DNA of 64,000 nucleotides from Leguminivora glycinivorella (GCF_023078275.1 NC_062993.1:6013252-6077251); one strand, 5' to 3'; positions 34,701 through 44,001 are shown, counted from the stretch's first letter. The notes: a model not told the origin generated them from the sequence alone. A program made the numbers and translations.

Positions 34701-35457
34701 TAATAATATATAATATGACTAAGGACTACAAATACTACTATAGACAACAACACCCACACTCAGTATTACTATAGACTATAAATTTGTATGATAAGAAGCA
34801 AGCAAAGCATTTGTCACGGGTTTTAGTAATGTTTGCTGGAAAAACAATTAGTAGGTACTGAAAAGTATCGAAGTAGCGGGAATTCCCGGTACGACGCAGG
34901 TACCGGACATTTTAGTCTGGTACTGAAGATTGTACCGGCACCGCAATCTATATACCTAAATATTGGCTTATATGCGTTGTACAAACCATAGCGAGGATTA
35001 AATACTTCGTCTGTTTGCATGTAATTGTATTGTATACCTATATATACTTACCTATGTTACGGAAAAAATCGTTTTTGTCTCAAGACAGTCGAAATATTTG
35101 AATCTTAAATCAAGACCTTCGAAAGCAAAAGCATTATTGCTCCAAGATATTATTTCTTGCTAGTTCTTGCAACAAAATTTACAAATCTTGTCTCAAGAAG
35201 TTGCATTTTTTGCTATGAGCAGTGTTGCTGTATTCATTTTTTACCCGATAATCTTGGAGAATGGTTTAGCGAACAATCTTCACACAATCTACCACGCTTT
35301 TGATATGTTTTTATAATAAACCGTTTCATAAAACAACAAAGGCATAGAGCTACTTAGCGTGTTGCTACTTAGTTTTGCATAGGTACTTATACATTTCGAA
35401 AATTCCTTTCTAGTGTTTATCAAAATAATGAAATACGCATTATTTTTAAGTTTGATT
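34701..35457. other. Non-coding spacer with tctcaaga words
   Basis: No gene. Around 35070-35200 the words tgtctcaagac, aaatcaagacc, ctccaagatattatttcttg and ttgtctcaagaagttg recall the flanking arrays and may be a remnant of the same repeat. The frame at 34823-35020 is not recognisable. Confidence 0.45.
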
Positions 35458-36093
35458 AAAATCATGCACCAGTTACTTTTAGAAGTTTTTTTTATTATTG
35501 TTTAATAGGAGGCAAACGAGATGTAAATAAAAAAAATGTTTATTTCTTAGTATAGACAGTCAAGCAAAAAGTGAGAATAAAAAATGGCGGCAAATTTGAA
35601 AACTGCAAGGGCGCGGGTTTTACGTCCCATGGAAAATTTTAATTTCGCTTGTTTTTTTACTCTCACGATTTGCTTGATCGTCTATAATTTATTGTATTTT
35701 TCGCATAATTTAAAACATACAGTTTTAAAAATAACCATACAACGAACAATTGACATTTAGATATAAAAAAGTTAAGCCTTAACGCGTGGCATTTTCAAGT
35801 GTAGGTATGTACCTACCAAGAAAGACACGTTACAAACCATACAAGTGCAATCACATAGATTACATACTGATTATCTATCATGAAGTTACGTATGTTTACT
35901 CGTAAAACGTACTATTTCTAAATTAAACGTTTTTGGAATTTGCTTACAGGTTAAAAATGTCGTTTTTTTTTATAGAAATGTCGATCATTTGTCGTACCTG
36001 CACTTTATTACTTAAGAAGAAAAATATTTTTTTCAATGATCTTTGCCTTCCTTAAAAATAGGCCCCCTCCAGAAGTAACTGGTGCATGATTTT
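35458..36093. mobile_element. TIR element with a nested MITE
   Basis: The left end aaaatcatgcaccagttact is inverted at the right as agtaactggtgcatgatttt. About 636 bp, non-coding, containing the 35551-35686 MITE. Target duplication not clear. Confidence 0.75.
35551..35686. mobile_element. MITE, TAGACGGTCAAGC family, copy 1
   Basis: Ends tatagacagtcaagcaaaaa and the inverted tttgcttgatcgtctata, with matched inner words tgagaataaaaaatgg and ttttttactctcac. The interior has ttttacgtcccatggaaaat, shared with 29815-29894. The TATA at both ends suggests a TA target, as in Tc1/mariner-type elements. Confidence 0.82.
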
Positions 36094-36417
36094 ATACTTT
36101 TGACAAGTAGGAAAATAAAGCCCAATAGGTTAGAAGGCGGGATCGCCCAAGATTTTCTTGAAATAAGGTACCTATTTTATGGTTGCATATAAAACAAAAA
36201 CAGATTTTATTAAATTTTGCCTCAAATACGCATTATTTTGAAAAATACTACATGACAACTTTTATTTCTTACATAATTTGCCGTCGGGTAGCATTTTTAA
36301 AAATAGTTTATCCAAAAAACACCGAATGTTCCCCGTTTCGATCCACTGTGCGACGTATCGCGCCGTGCAATAGCATTAAGACGGAAAGAGACTAAACTTC
36401 GGGCCTCTTTCCCATGT

Positions 36418-36586
36418 GACAGCTTGGCAAAAAAGAGTAGAAATTGAACTATTTTTTTTATCATGGCTACACTTACTGTTTTCATACAAAAGAGACATCA
36501 AAGTGATTCAATAGTTGCCATATGCAAGACGTTTTACATAGACAGTGGTGCCCCTATTATTTTCTACTCTTTTTTGCCAGACTGTA
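36418..36586. mobile_element. MITE, GGCAAAAAAGAGTAGAAA family
   Basis: acagcttggcaaaaaagagt then agaaat at the left is inverted at the right as attttctactcttttttgcc then agactgt. About 169 bp, AT-rich. It abuts the next MITE directly. Confidence 0.75.
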
Positions 36587-36707
36587 TATAGACGGTCAAG
36601 CAAATCGTGAGAACAAAATTCAAATTTTCTATGGGACGACAATGTATGAGCACATTATTCAAATTTGCCGCCATTTTTTACTCTCATGCTTTGCTTAACC
36701 ATCTATA
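36587..36707. mobile_element. MITE, TAGACGGTCAAGC family, copy 2
   Basis: tatagacggtcaagcaaatc then gtgagaac at the left and actctcatgctttgcttaac then catctata at the right. Same family as 35551-35686. Its position immediately after another MITE suggests insertion into that element's edge. Confidence 0.8.
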
Positions 36708-36778
36708 GTTACATTATCTAGGTTGGACTTGTGATTACTGATGTATTTATTGGGTAAAAAAAAACTGATACTGGCAAC

Positions 36779-36947
36779 ATTCTCAAGTTGTCATCCAACA
36801 AACCAAGCTAACGGCCGAATGTGATCTGCTCGTGTACTGTTCTGTGCTCTTTTCGCTCGTTTTTTTGCGTCGTTGTCATTGCTGTGAAAGTGTTATGGTG
36901 GTAAAATTAACTTGGTGATTGCAATCGCAAGTATACCTACTAAAATA
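36779..36947 (+). promoter_or_regulatory. Likely 5' flank/UTR of the decayed gene, duplicated inverted downstream
   Basis: This block ends just before the first ATG. It contains caagttgtcatccaacaaac, gaatgtgatctgct, gcgtcgttgtcattgctgtg and gcaagtatacctactaaaat. A diverged reverse-complement copy lies at about 39643-39797. The inverted copy stops at the ATG, so only upstream sequence was copied. No TATA box is obvious. The promoter assignment is inferred from position. Confidence 0.5.
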
Positions 36948-37017
36948 ATGGAAGAAGACACAGAAAACAAATTGGTATCCTGAGATTTGCCGTCAGTAGT
37001 CGTCGAGAACTTTAAAA
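36948..37017 (+). pseudogene. Decayed gene, exon 1
   Basis: ATG followed by MEEDTENKLVS, an in-frame TGA at 36981-36983, then DLPSVVVENFK in the same frame up to a good donor (aaaa|gtaagt). The stop is the first disabling lesion; the ATG could alternatively lie further upstream or the true start after the stop. Confidence 0.65.
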
Positions 37018-37685
37018 GTAAGTTGTGTATTTTCTAGAATATCGCTGGCAGATCAAAAGGTATGGCAGATAAAATAGTTTCTCTTTAAAGCGTAAAGTAA
37101 GCATTTTTGTTTTACCAAGATACATATTAAATGTTAGGTTAAACAAAATTACCTAAGTACATCATTTACATTTTTACTCATTTGCTAGATATATTTGTAT
37201 GTTACTAAACTATTAAGTATTATCTTATCAAAACGAGACAATGGCCATTTTGACACGTGGATGTAAATAAAACAAGTTATATTAATACTCGAAGTCCCAT
37301 TTTGTTCAAATAATGTGTGAAAATCGTGAAATTTTAAATCAAAATAACGAAAGCTTCTTAATCATTTATTTTGCAACTGCCATACATCTCCGGGGTCGAT
37401 CAAGATGTTCATTTGTCTTCTGAAGTTTTTAAATTTCAAATATATTTTGTCACCATGTCGCAGTGGAAGACTTTGATTCAGCCTGTCTCCAACCGCAAGA
37501 CTTAATGATATTGTGGTTTTGTGCTATTTTTAGTTATTACAGATATTTATTCGTTTTTGATCCACATATTTCGTTCATTTCCCATTTCAATATACATAGG
37601 AGAGTTCCGCGATAGCTATCAAATATGCTTCAATATAAGATATTCATCATTGATATCCAATTATTTAAGTTATTTTTTTTTACAG

Positions 37686-38126
37686 AAAATGATATAAGCA
37701 AGGAACAGTTCAAATATTTGGTTTTAAATGATACTTGAAAGAGCTTTGCAAACACATTGTGCACCGAATTAAACTAAAAAGTAAACTACAAGATTACTTA
37801 GACTCAGTTACTGATACTGAAACTGCATACTTCTTCAATGAAGATTTAATGGTTATTAAAGCGAAAACAAACTGTATAGAAGTGATGCAAGTTGATCAAG
37901 ATCAGTCAGTTATTCTGACAGACATTACTTTGGATTTGGATTCCTACTTAAGTGTACCAAGTAGGCTTTCACTGCCATAATTTGAATTGAAGAGTATCCG
38001 CCAATGTACTCCACAAGTAAATAGTGTTCTAAATTATTATCAAAAATACAAACAATTGAACTCGCAAAAAAGAAGCATCATTGTTGATGTTTTGGTGAAA
38101 TATCACTACACATTTATTGTTAACAA
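37686..38126 (+). pseudogene. Decayed gene, exon 2
   Basis: The acceptor tttttttttacag precedes KNDISKEQFKYLVLNDT. A one-base loss near 37733 then shifts into LKELCKHIVHRIKLKSK ... DLDSYLSVPSRLSLP. A TAA at 37978-37980 follows, after which the same frame continues as FELKSIRQCTPQVNSVLNYY and KRSIIVDVLVKYHYTF to the donor aacaa|gtaagt. Confidence 0.72.
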
Positions 38127-38182
38127 GTAAGTACTTAGCTAATGGATTATAGGAGACCAGACAGCAGTAGTTTCAGGCTTGG

Positions 38183-38326
38183 TACAGTCACCTGCAATAA
38201 TGTCTTACACAACGAAGGCCTCAAAAATATCTTACACACTCTTACAATGTCTCATAAGGTATTAGTGGCAGATATTTTTGCAGCCTTTATTGCGTAAGAT
38301 ATTATTACAGGTTACAGGTGACTGTA
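38183..38326. mobile_element. TA-flanked MITE, CAGTCACC family, in intron 2
   Basis: tacagtcacctgcaataatg at the left and caggtgactgta at the right, with TA at both edges, consistent with Tc1/mariner-type targeting. Internal matched words tcttacacaac and gcgtaagat. Related ends occur at 44798-44956 (gagtcaccgg). Confidence 0.78.
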
Positions 38327-38506
38327 CTTGCATGTCAATCCAGATGGATTGACGACTAATGCGAGTTAGATATTCTTTCACAAGGGAGCAAAATTATGCA
38401 TTTACGTCAAGGGTAGTTGTGATGGTTTTCTGTCTGGTTTCTATAATAAAATTAGTATTCATACTTAAATATGAATGAAGATTATTCAAAATATTTTTTT
38501 CCTCAG

Positions 38507-38765
38507 CAACATCAAACCAGAAGAATTCAATTTGCTAGCTGCAAAAATAGTTTCACTTTTCCCAACTGAAAGTATATATACCTACTATATGAAAGCTGTG
38601 CTAACATGCAAATCTGCTTCAAGAAAATATGTGCCCGCTAAAGGCAAATTAGTGGACAAGGTTCGAAATCTCCTGTACATATCAGGAGAAAAGTGCAGGG
38701 GCTTAAACCCACTTGCTCTAATAGGGATTCGGATACAGATGTAGAGTCTGTGGAAAATAATCAAG
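38507..38765 (+). pseudogene. Decayed gene, exon 3
   Basis: The acceptor tttttttcctcag opens NIKPEEFNLLAAKIVSLFPT, then YVPAKGKLVDKVRNLLYISG, the most family-like stretch. A frameshift near 38690-38735 is needed to reach the acidic tail SDTDVESVENNQ before the donor caag|gtaaaa. Such a serine/acidic linker is common after this block in relatives, as I recall them. Confidence 0.75.
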
Positions 38766-38900
38766 GTAAAATCCATACTTATATTCGTACCTACTAATAA
38801 TATAAATGCAATAGTAACTCTGTCTGTCTGTTGTCTTTTTTCCTTTTGATTTCACAAAGTATAGCGAAGTTTCGATAATTTTTTTTTTGTTTTATTTCAG

Positions 38901-39066
38901 GGACTGCTTCAAATGACGACGCTATTTGGCTGAAATATAATGAGCTATGGGACCAAGTTTGTGAAAGGTGGAATAACACCTTTGAATTAAGACACAAACA
39001 ATTGAAACTGTACATGATTTTCTTGAAACCTGGGCCATTTGAAAAGACAGCAAAGTAGATACTCTG
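38901..39066 (+). pseudogene. Decayed gene, exon 4
   Basis: The acceptor tgttttatttcag leads into TASNDDAIWLKYNELWDQV then CERWNNTFELRHK. A frameshift then gives VHDFLETWAI, an in-frame TGA, and KDSKVDTL to the donor ctctg|gtaaga. The W-rich core is consistent with a folded domain; there is no known catalytic motif. Confidence 0.72.
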
Positions 39067-39472
39067 GTAAGACATTCCTCAAAATAACTAGCCACCTCAA
39101 TTCTATTTATATATGTATACAATTTATATTAATGCTTTTTATGACATCTCAGAATATTATAATAATAATGCAATTTAATGTTCAATACGATCACATACTA
39201 TTATTATTATTTTTTGTAATTATTGTTCAACATCTATTTCTTTTTTAAATTAATTATTGAATTTATTTGAGAGTATTTTCTATTTTTAAAATGTAATATT
39301 GTATTGTACCCTAATTATGATAATTTAACTTTAACTTTGACATGTAAAATTGTTAATTTTATGAATAAATGAATATGAATATATGAATATGAATATTACA
39401 GATAAATTCCATACATATATAAATAGAATTGATTTTAGCATAAGATTTTTATTACTGGCCATGTTATACTAA

Positions 39473-39527
39473 AATGAATTCTGTGACCTATGAACAAAGC
39501 TTATTTCATAGGTCACAGAATTCATTA
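39473..39527. repeat. Short inverted repeat in intron 4
   Basis: aatgaattctgtgacctatg and its complement cataggtcacagaattcatt face each other across about 15 bases: a perfect 20-bp stem, probably a small palindromic insertion. Confidence 0.8.
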
Positions 39528-39642
39528 CACCAAAAATGATTTTGGTGTAAGGTGGCCACTGTGGCCAGTTACTACACTAAATACATTAAAAATAAACGCC
39601 GTATTTCCTTTAGAACACTTCTCTTAATCAAAGCGTCTTATA

Positions 39643-39797
39643 TTTATTTTAGTAGGTATACTTGCCATCGCAATCACCAATTTATTTTTCACAGCAATGA
39701 CAACGACGCAAAAAAAACGAAAAGAAAAAGAGCACACAAGCAGATCACATTCAGCCATTAGTATTCAGTTTGTTGGATGACAACTTGAAAATGTTCA
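39643..39797 (-). repeat. Inverted, diverged copy of the gene's 5' flank
   Basis: Reading the minus strand gives aagttgtcatccaacaaact, gaatgtgatctgct, gcgtcgttgtcattgctgtg and ggcaagtatacctactaaaa, in the same order as 36779-36943. Similarity ends where the ATG would be. This puts a second promoter-like block in antisense inside intron 4. A weak frame on the plus strand ending aaaac|gtaatt at 39887 has the phase a missing exon would need, but lies partly in this block. Confidence 0.8.
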
Positions 39798-39974
39798 AAT
39801 TCAAATGGGATTCAAGTTCAACCCAGGACCTTGTACTTCATAGGCGGAGTCACTACCCACGAAGAAAGATACAGAGGCCGTTAAAACGTAATTAATTACA
39901 ATGCATTCATAATTGATCATTTTATGAAAATATGTGTGAGTCTAATGTCTCATATAATTTTTTTTTAATTTCAG

Positions 39975-40096
39975 ACAAAATAATTCCGGTGCAGATTTAC
40001 CTGCTATATTTTTTAATACCACCCAAAGGCCGGAAATCTAGGAAAGTCAAATTCTCAACCACTGAATCAATCCAGGGCTTATTAGTTCAGATAGAT
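39975..40096 (+). pseudogene. Decayed gene, exon 5
   Basis: Acceptor tttttttaatttcag, then KIIPVQIYLLYFLIPPKGRK and STTESIQGLLVQID, to a good donor (gat|gtaagt) in phase 0. The leucine-rich line with a PP break followed by S..ES.....L fits what I recall of the family. No stop or frameshift within the exon. Confidence 0.7.
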
Positions 40097-40337
40097 GTAA
40101 GTATTAGATGCATCCAATCCAAATTTAAGGGTTTTATTCTATTTATTTTATTATTAATATACATTTATATTATTAACTATAAAAGTTGTGTAACTGTTCA
40201 GTTAATGTTTTACTATTTTACTCTTCGAGTCAAGCGAGTTCAATATATTTCATTTTGGTAAATATGTTCCCAGAACATAATAAAGTAGTATTCCATTTAA
40301 TATTTCCCACTCATTTTTTATGAAAATCATTACTAGT

Positions 40338-40467
40338 GAGTGTGCATGGGACAACGTCCCACTTTGTCGATTGCTATAAAGCCGCTTTGTCAGTTTATTC
40401 ATATAAAGATACAAGTAAACCTCGCCTTAATGGTAACCGACAAAGTGGGACGTTTTACTAAACACAC
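40338..40467. mobile_element. MITE, ACGTCCCACTTTGTCG family, in intron 5
   Basis: gagtgtgcatgggacaacgt then cccactttgtcg at the left; cgacaaagtgggacgtt then ttactaaacacactc at the right. A 17-bp perfect inner stem plus matched gagtgtg ends; about 130 bp. Confidence 0.72.
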
Positions 40468-40599
40468 TCTACGTGTGTAAACTGTAAGGCATGCAAAGTT
40501 GCCATAGAGCCACCATAATGAAGTCATATTTTACTTACCATGTTTTGGTATTTGTTACTTCTTTATTTAATTACAATAATTAAGGGAAAAATTAAAAAC

Positions 40600-41060
40600 T
40601 TTTCACCACACCAACTGGTAAAGGCTTACTTTGCTATTCAAAAACAGATAGCAAAATTGCATTTTATCCACTAGAGTGCCAAATAATTTCAAACAAAATT
40701 TCACTTGATATCTTTAATTTTAGCTTCCTGGTGGAAATTACCGAAATATATATGACTATTTTGAATCATAATTATTGAATAAATTGATAGTTTTGATTTA
40801 GTTTGATGTTTTATAGTCAGTGTTTTCTTCGTGTTGGTGTGGTGAACATTTTTGTGTTTCACTCGGCGGCAAAGTTTGTTTAACCTTCGTCCCTTGAAAC
40901 CCTCGCAACGCACAAGATTCCACTTTTCGAACCACTCGCTACGCTCGCGAGTGGTTCAATATTGGAATCTTTCGGTTGCTCAGGTTTCAATATTGGCACG
41001 TGCGGTTAAACAACAACTTTGCCCCCTTGTAAAACAACTAACTATTGTGTACCTTAAAAT
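40600..41060. repeat. Dispersed CACTCGG repeat, copy 1, in intron 5
   Basis: Shares ttttatccactag, tttttgtgtttcactcgg, cgaaccactcgct, the gattc...gaatc inverted pair and caactttgcccccttgta with 59030-59430. The centre is a palindrome (gaaccactcgc / gcgagtggttc, about 40939-40966). Frames here are by-products. Confidence 0.7.
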
Positions 41061-41203
41061 TCCATTTTCTATATGACTAAGTCTCTGCTGTACATATTTT
41101 AATGAAGAAAAAAGAACTTATATTTTTGTAGTGGAGCCTCTGCTGAGCAGTGGGATATTCCTGGGAACTATGGCATTACTTTTAAATTATGTTTTTAATG
41201 CAG

Positions 41204-41491
41204 GACGCCGGAGATATCGACAGCGTAATCGCAGCCCAGAAAGCTAAGGCTGCAGCCCGGAAGGATACCGTGCAACCCTCCGTGCTCATACAACGACCGC
41301 TACAAAACTTCGCCCAGATATACATCGTTATTCATGATATCAAATACCACGTGCATTCAGCTGCAAAGGCGTTCGACTTGTTGTTTAAGATTTACCACGT
41401 TTTTCACGCCAAGTATCCCCAAGTGTGTGAGCACCTCCACGTAATTATTCAAAAAAAGTGTATCAAATCCATACGGCGTATGATACAGTAG
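41204..41491 (+). pseudogene. Decayed gene, last exon (intact frame)
   Basis: Acceptor tttttaatgcag, phase 0 with exon 5. DAGDIDSVIAAQKAKAAARK, then TVQPSVLIQRPLQNFAQIYI, VIHDIKYHVHSAAKAFDLLF and KIYHVFHAKYPQVCEHLHVI, to a TAG stop after 95 codons. Base composition is more GC-rich than its surroundings, as expected of real coding DNA. This exon is the best evidence that the locus was once a gene. An alternative start (MFLMQ) would lie in intron sequence and is not credible. Confidence 0.8.
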
Positions 41492-41550
41492 GTACCACCG
41501 TATATAGTTGACGTTTTAAACTTAGACGTTTTAATTTTATTATAGTATAG

Positions 41551-41796
41551 GATCCGTACTAAGCTCGATCTTCACCAACGTGTTAACCAGATGAAAATAA
41601 GTTTCTGAACATGTCTCCTCAATAAAAATGAATGGTCAAGATTATTTTTTAAAAATCTTTGAATTTTTTTTTATATAATCTTGACCATTTTTATTGAGGT
41701 TACCATAGTAAGACATGTTCAGAAACTTATTTTACTTAATAAAATATTATTTTCACCTGGTTAACACGTCGGTGAAGATCGAGCTTAGTACGGATC
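41551..41796. mobile_element. Long-arm palindromic MITE just 3' of the gene
   Basis: gatccgtactaagctcgatc, then ttcaccaacgtgttaacca at the left; tggttaacacgtcggtgaag, then atcgagcttagtacggatc at the right. Inner arms also match (taagtttctgaacatg / catgttcagaaactta and caataaaaatg / catttttattg). About 246 bp. Its aataaa at about 41620 could act as a polyadenylation signal for the upstream gene. Confidence 0.87.
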
Positions 41797-42732
41797 TTAG
41801 ACTATAAAGTTCTTGAAATGTAAAAATATACTAAGCTACAGAAATTGTATCTATGACATTTGGTCTTATGTACCTACTTAAGTATTTGCACCATCTATTT
41901 ACAATTGACGTGATTTATTCTAAGTTTGACTTGTAGAGAATCTTGGTACTTTGTAGCTCTAATCAATCTTGGTAGCTCATACATTTATGTACCTATATGC
42001 TTATAAGTCAAAATGTTTTCCGTTCTAAATTCAATTTTAATACTGTATAGTGATACTGATAGGTTCTGAATTTGTAATTACTTTCTTTAACTGGTGCATA
42101 AAATAAATGAGAAACTTACATTTCACTTTCATTCCATTATTTCCGAATAGGTATAAATGTGTTTCAAAACTAATTTGGCTTGTATAAATTAGACTGGAAT
42201 ACTGTCAAAACTCATTCATACTTAAAACGGCACAAGTCTTTTTGTAAAAAGTTAAAGCTTGAGTTGATTAGCACTTCTGTGGGTTAAGATAATTCTTCTT
42301 GTAATATGTTCATTCTAGTTGTAAAATAGAATGTATTCTAATTACATACTTACATTAAGCTTTTCTTTTAAGTTTGTATTTCTGGTTCTTGTTGTAAAGG
42401 GACACGCACTCCATCAAAATTTAAACCTCTTCTTTAAAAGTGGAAATTTGTGTATTTATCCTAGTTACAAAATATACCATTTTATTATTGTTTTATTAAG
42501 GTAGGTAATTTAATCAAGTCATAATTGTCGCAAAGTCTATAGTGATGAAATGACCATAATTATTATAAAGGTAGGCAAACAAAACTAAAGATGTTAAATA
42601 GATAAAAAAAATACATCATAAGTATTTCATTTGAGACATTAAAATGATAAGAATAAAACAAAAATAAAATGGTAAATTTTGTAAACGCGCCAAATACACA
42701 AACGTCCGTATGAAAAGTGTTGTAGCTCATGT
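41797..42732. other. No feature seen
   Basis: AT-rich. A possible polyadenylation hexamer lies near 42098. No gene or repeat recognised. Confidence 0.45.
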
Positions 42733-42810
42733 TGTGCCGTTCTCGAGAATGTTCTCCATTTTGTATAGGAAACGTTCTCGCTCAAAGAGAACATTCTCGA
42801 GAACGGCACA
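42733..42810. repeat. 24-bp perfect inverted repeat
   Basis: tgtgccgttctcgagaatgt then tctc at 42733-42756, inverted exactly at 42787-42810, loop of 30 bases. The arms contain gagaatgttctc, which resembles a heat-shock-element-like GAA/TTC pairing; function not implied. Confidence 0.85.
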
Positions 42811-42839
42811 CCTTATAGTCGTGATTAAGAAGAGATTTA

Positions 42840-43430
42840 CCTAATTTGAATGGAATACGTTCCATTTTACGACAAGAATGACACTTTTTATAAAAATAAT
42901 TAAACACTCTTAAAAGAAGAGCTTTACTTCATTTGATTGGAATACGTTCCATTTTACGACAAGAATGACACTTTCTATAAGAAGAATTAAACACTCTTAA
43001 AAGAAGAGCTTCACTTCATTTGATTGGAATACGTTCCATTTTACGACAAGAATGACACTTTTTATAAGAAGAATTAAACACTCTTAAAAGAAGAGCTTTA
43101 CTTCATTTGATTGGAATACGTTCCATTTTACGACAAGAATGACACTTTTTATAAGAAGAATTAAACACTCTTAAAAGAAGAGCTTTACTTCATTTGATTG
43201 GAATACGTTCCATTTTACGACAAGAATGACACTTTTTATAAGAAGAATTAAACACCCTTAAAAGAAGAGCTTTACTTCATTTGATTGGAATACGTTCCAT
43301 TTTACGACAAGAATGACACTTTTTATAAGAAGAATTAAACACTCTTAAAAGAAGAGCTTTACTTCATTTGATTCGAATAAGTTCCATTTTACAACAAGAA
43401 AGGAACTATTTTGCAAGAACAATTAATGCT
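42840..43430 (+). repeat. 87-bp minisatellite (right array)
   Basis: ggaatacgttccatttta recurs at 42852, 42939, 43026, 43113, 43200 and 43287, then a variant at 43374: exactly 87 bp apart. The unit: aagagctttacttcatttga, then ttggaatacgttccatttta, cgacaagaatgacacttt and ataagaagaattaaacactc. The middle copies are nearly identical, implying recent homogenisation. The unit shares ordered words (ttac, ttcatt, gtt, caagaat) with the 88-bp left array in the same orientation. Confidence 0.95.
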
Positions 43431-43458
43431 TTTGAGTAAATTATCTCGGTTACTTAGA

Positions 43459-43589
43459 ACAAGATATTTTCGTTCTTGGGTCAAACAATTTAGCTTTTAA
43501 AAAAAGAGCCTTACATCATTTGAAGAGAATGATGTACGGCTCTTTTTTTAAAAGCTAAATTGTTTGACCCAAGAACGAAAATATCTTGT
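43459..43589. repeat. Very compact hairpin, ~61 of 62 bp paired
   Basis: The arm acaagatattttcgttcttg continues through gggtcaaacaatttagcttt to aaaaaaagagcc (52 bp, no mismatch) against 43538-43589. After one mismatch the pairing continues through tacatcatt/aatgatgta, leaving a loop of about 7 bases. A third, direct copy of the arm follows at about 43597-43660. Confidence 0.92.
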
Positions 43590-43660
43590 TTTAAATATTT
43601 TCGTTCTTGGGTTAAACAATTTAGCTTTTGAAAAAAGAGCCTTACATCATTTGAAGAGAA

Positions 43661-44001
43661 TATGTGCTATTTTACAATAAGAACTAACGCTTTTGAGCCA
43701 ATTTTTAATACTATTATAAACAAAATACATTCAATCTTCGTTAAAGAGCCTTTCAATGTTAAATTAAGAAAAGGAATAATTACGTCAAAATGCTTTCTCT
43801 CTTGAAACAACAGTTATTAGCTTTTAGTGGAAGAGATATTTAAAATGTTGATACAAAAAAGTAGTTCTTGGTCTAAGAACTATAATGCGAAACATTTTAT
43901 ATCTCAATCTAAGTAATTCTCCATTTTCCTTATATCGAAATCCCAAAAGATCTTGACTCAAATAATATTACTTGCTTCAAGTAATTTTTTTTTTCTGTGT
44001 A
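43661..44001. other. Right subterminal region of the composite block
   Basis: Non-coding, with array-like words (tagttcttggtctaagaact, gatcttgactcaaat, attacttgcttcaagtaat) running to the edge tttttttttctgtgta. These resemble the left edge in inverted sense. Confidence 0.55.

Larger units (their letters stand above)
36948..41491 (+). pseudogene. Decayed multi-exon gene of an uncharacterised animal family
   Basis: At least six exons with GT/AG introns: 36948-37017, 37686-38126, 38507-38765, 38901-39066, 39975-40096 and 41204-41491. Phases agree at the junctions that can be checked (1, 2, 1 and 0). Readable protein includes DLPSVVVENFK, NDISKEQFKYLVLND, FNLLAAKIVSLFPTE, AKGKLVDKVRNLL, LWDQVCERWNNTFELR and a last exon with DAGDIDSVIAAQKAKAAARK and VHSAAKAFDLLFKIYHVFHA. 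In-frame stops (36981 and 37978) and at least three frameshifts show it is dead. An exon between 39066 and 39975 seems missing or unrecognised. From memory the pattern matches a large family of uncharacterised, often multicopy, animal proteins with no known function. A nested MITE lies in intron 2. Confidence 0.75.
33330..44001. mobile_element. Putative large composite element carrying a decayed gene
   Basis: The left edge reads tacacagaaaaaaatgg and the right edge tttttttttctgtgta, an inverted match of about 14 bp. Just inside each edge are caagaac/tcttgatctcaa words and then tandem arrays of 88 bp (left) and 87 bp (right). Between the arrays sit a degenerate gene (36948-41491) and several MITEs. 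One reading is a 10.7-kb transposon with subterminal satellite arrays; another is a local satellite split by other insertions. No convincing target duplication was found (CA is possible), and no transposase, integrase or polymerase is recognisable. Confidence 0.4.

Noticed and set aside
41189..41491. Free-standing 100-codon gene starting MFLMQ
   Set aside because: The upstream bases form a good splice acceptor (tttttaatgcag) in phase with exon 5, so this is the last exon of a larger gene.
33330..44001. Maverick/Polinton or retrovirus-like element
   Set aside because: No polymerase B, retroviral-type integrase, ATPase or capsid motifs and no long terminal repeats were seen; the only gene does not match those proteins.
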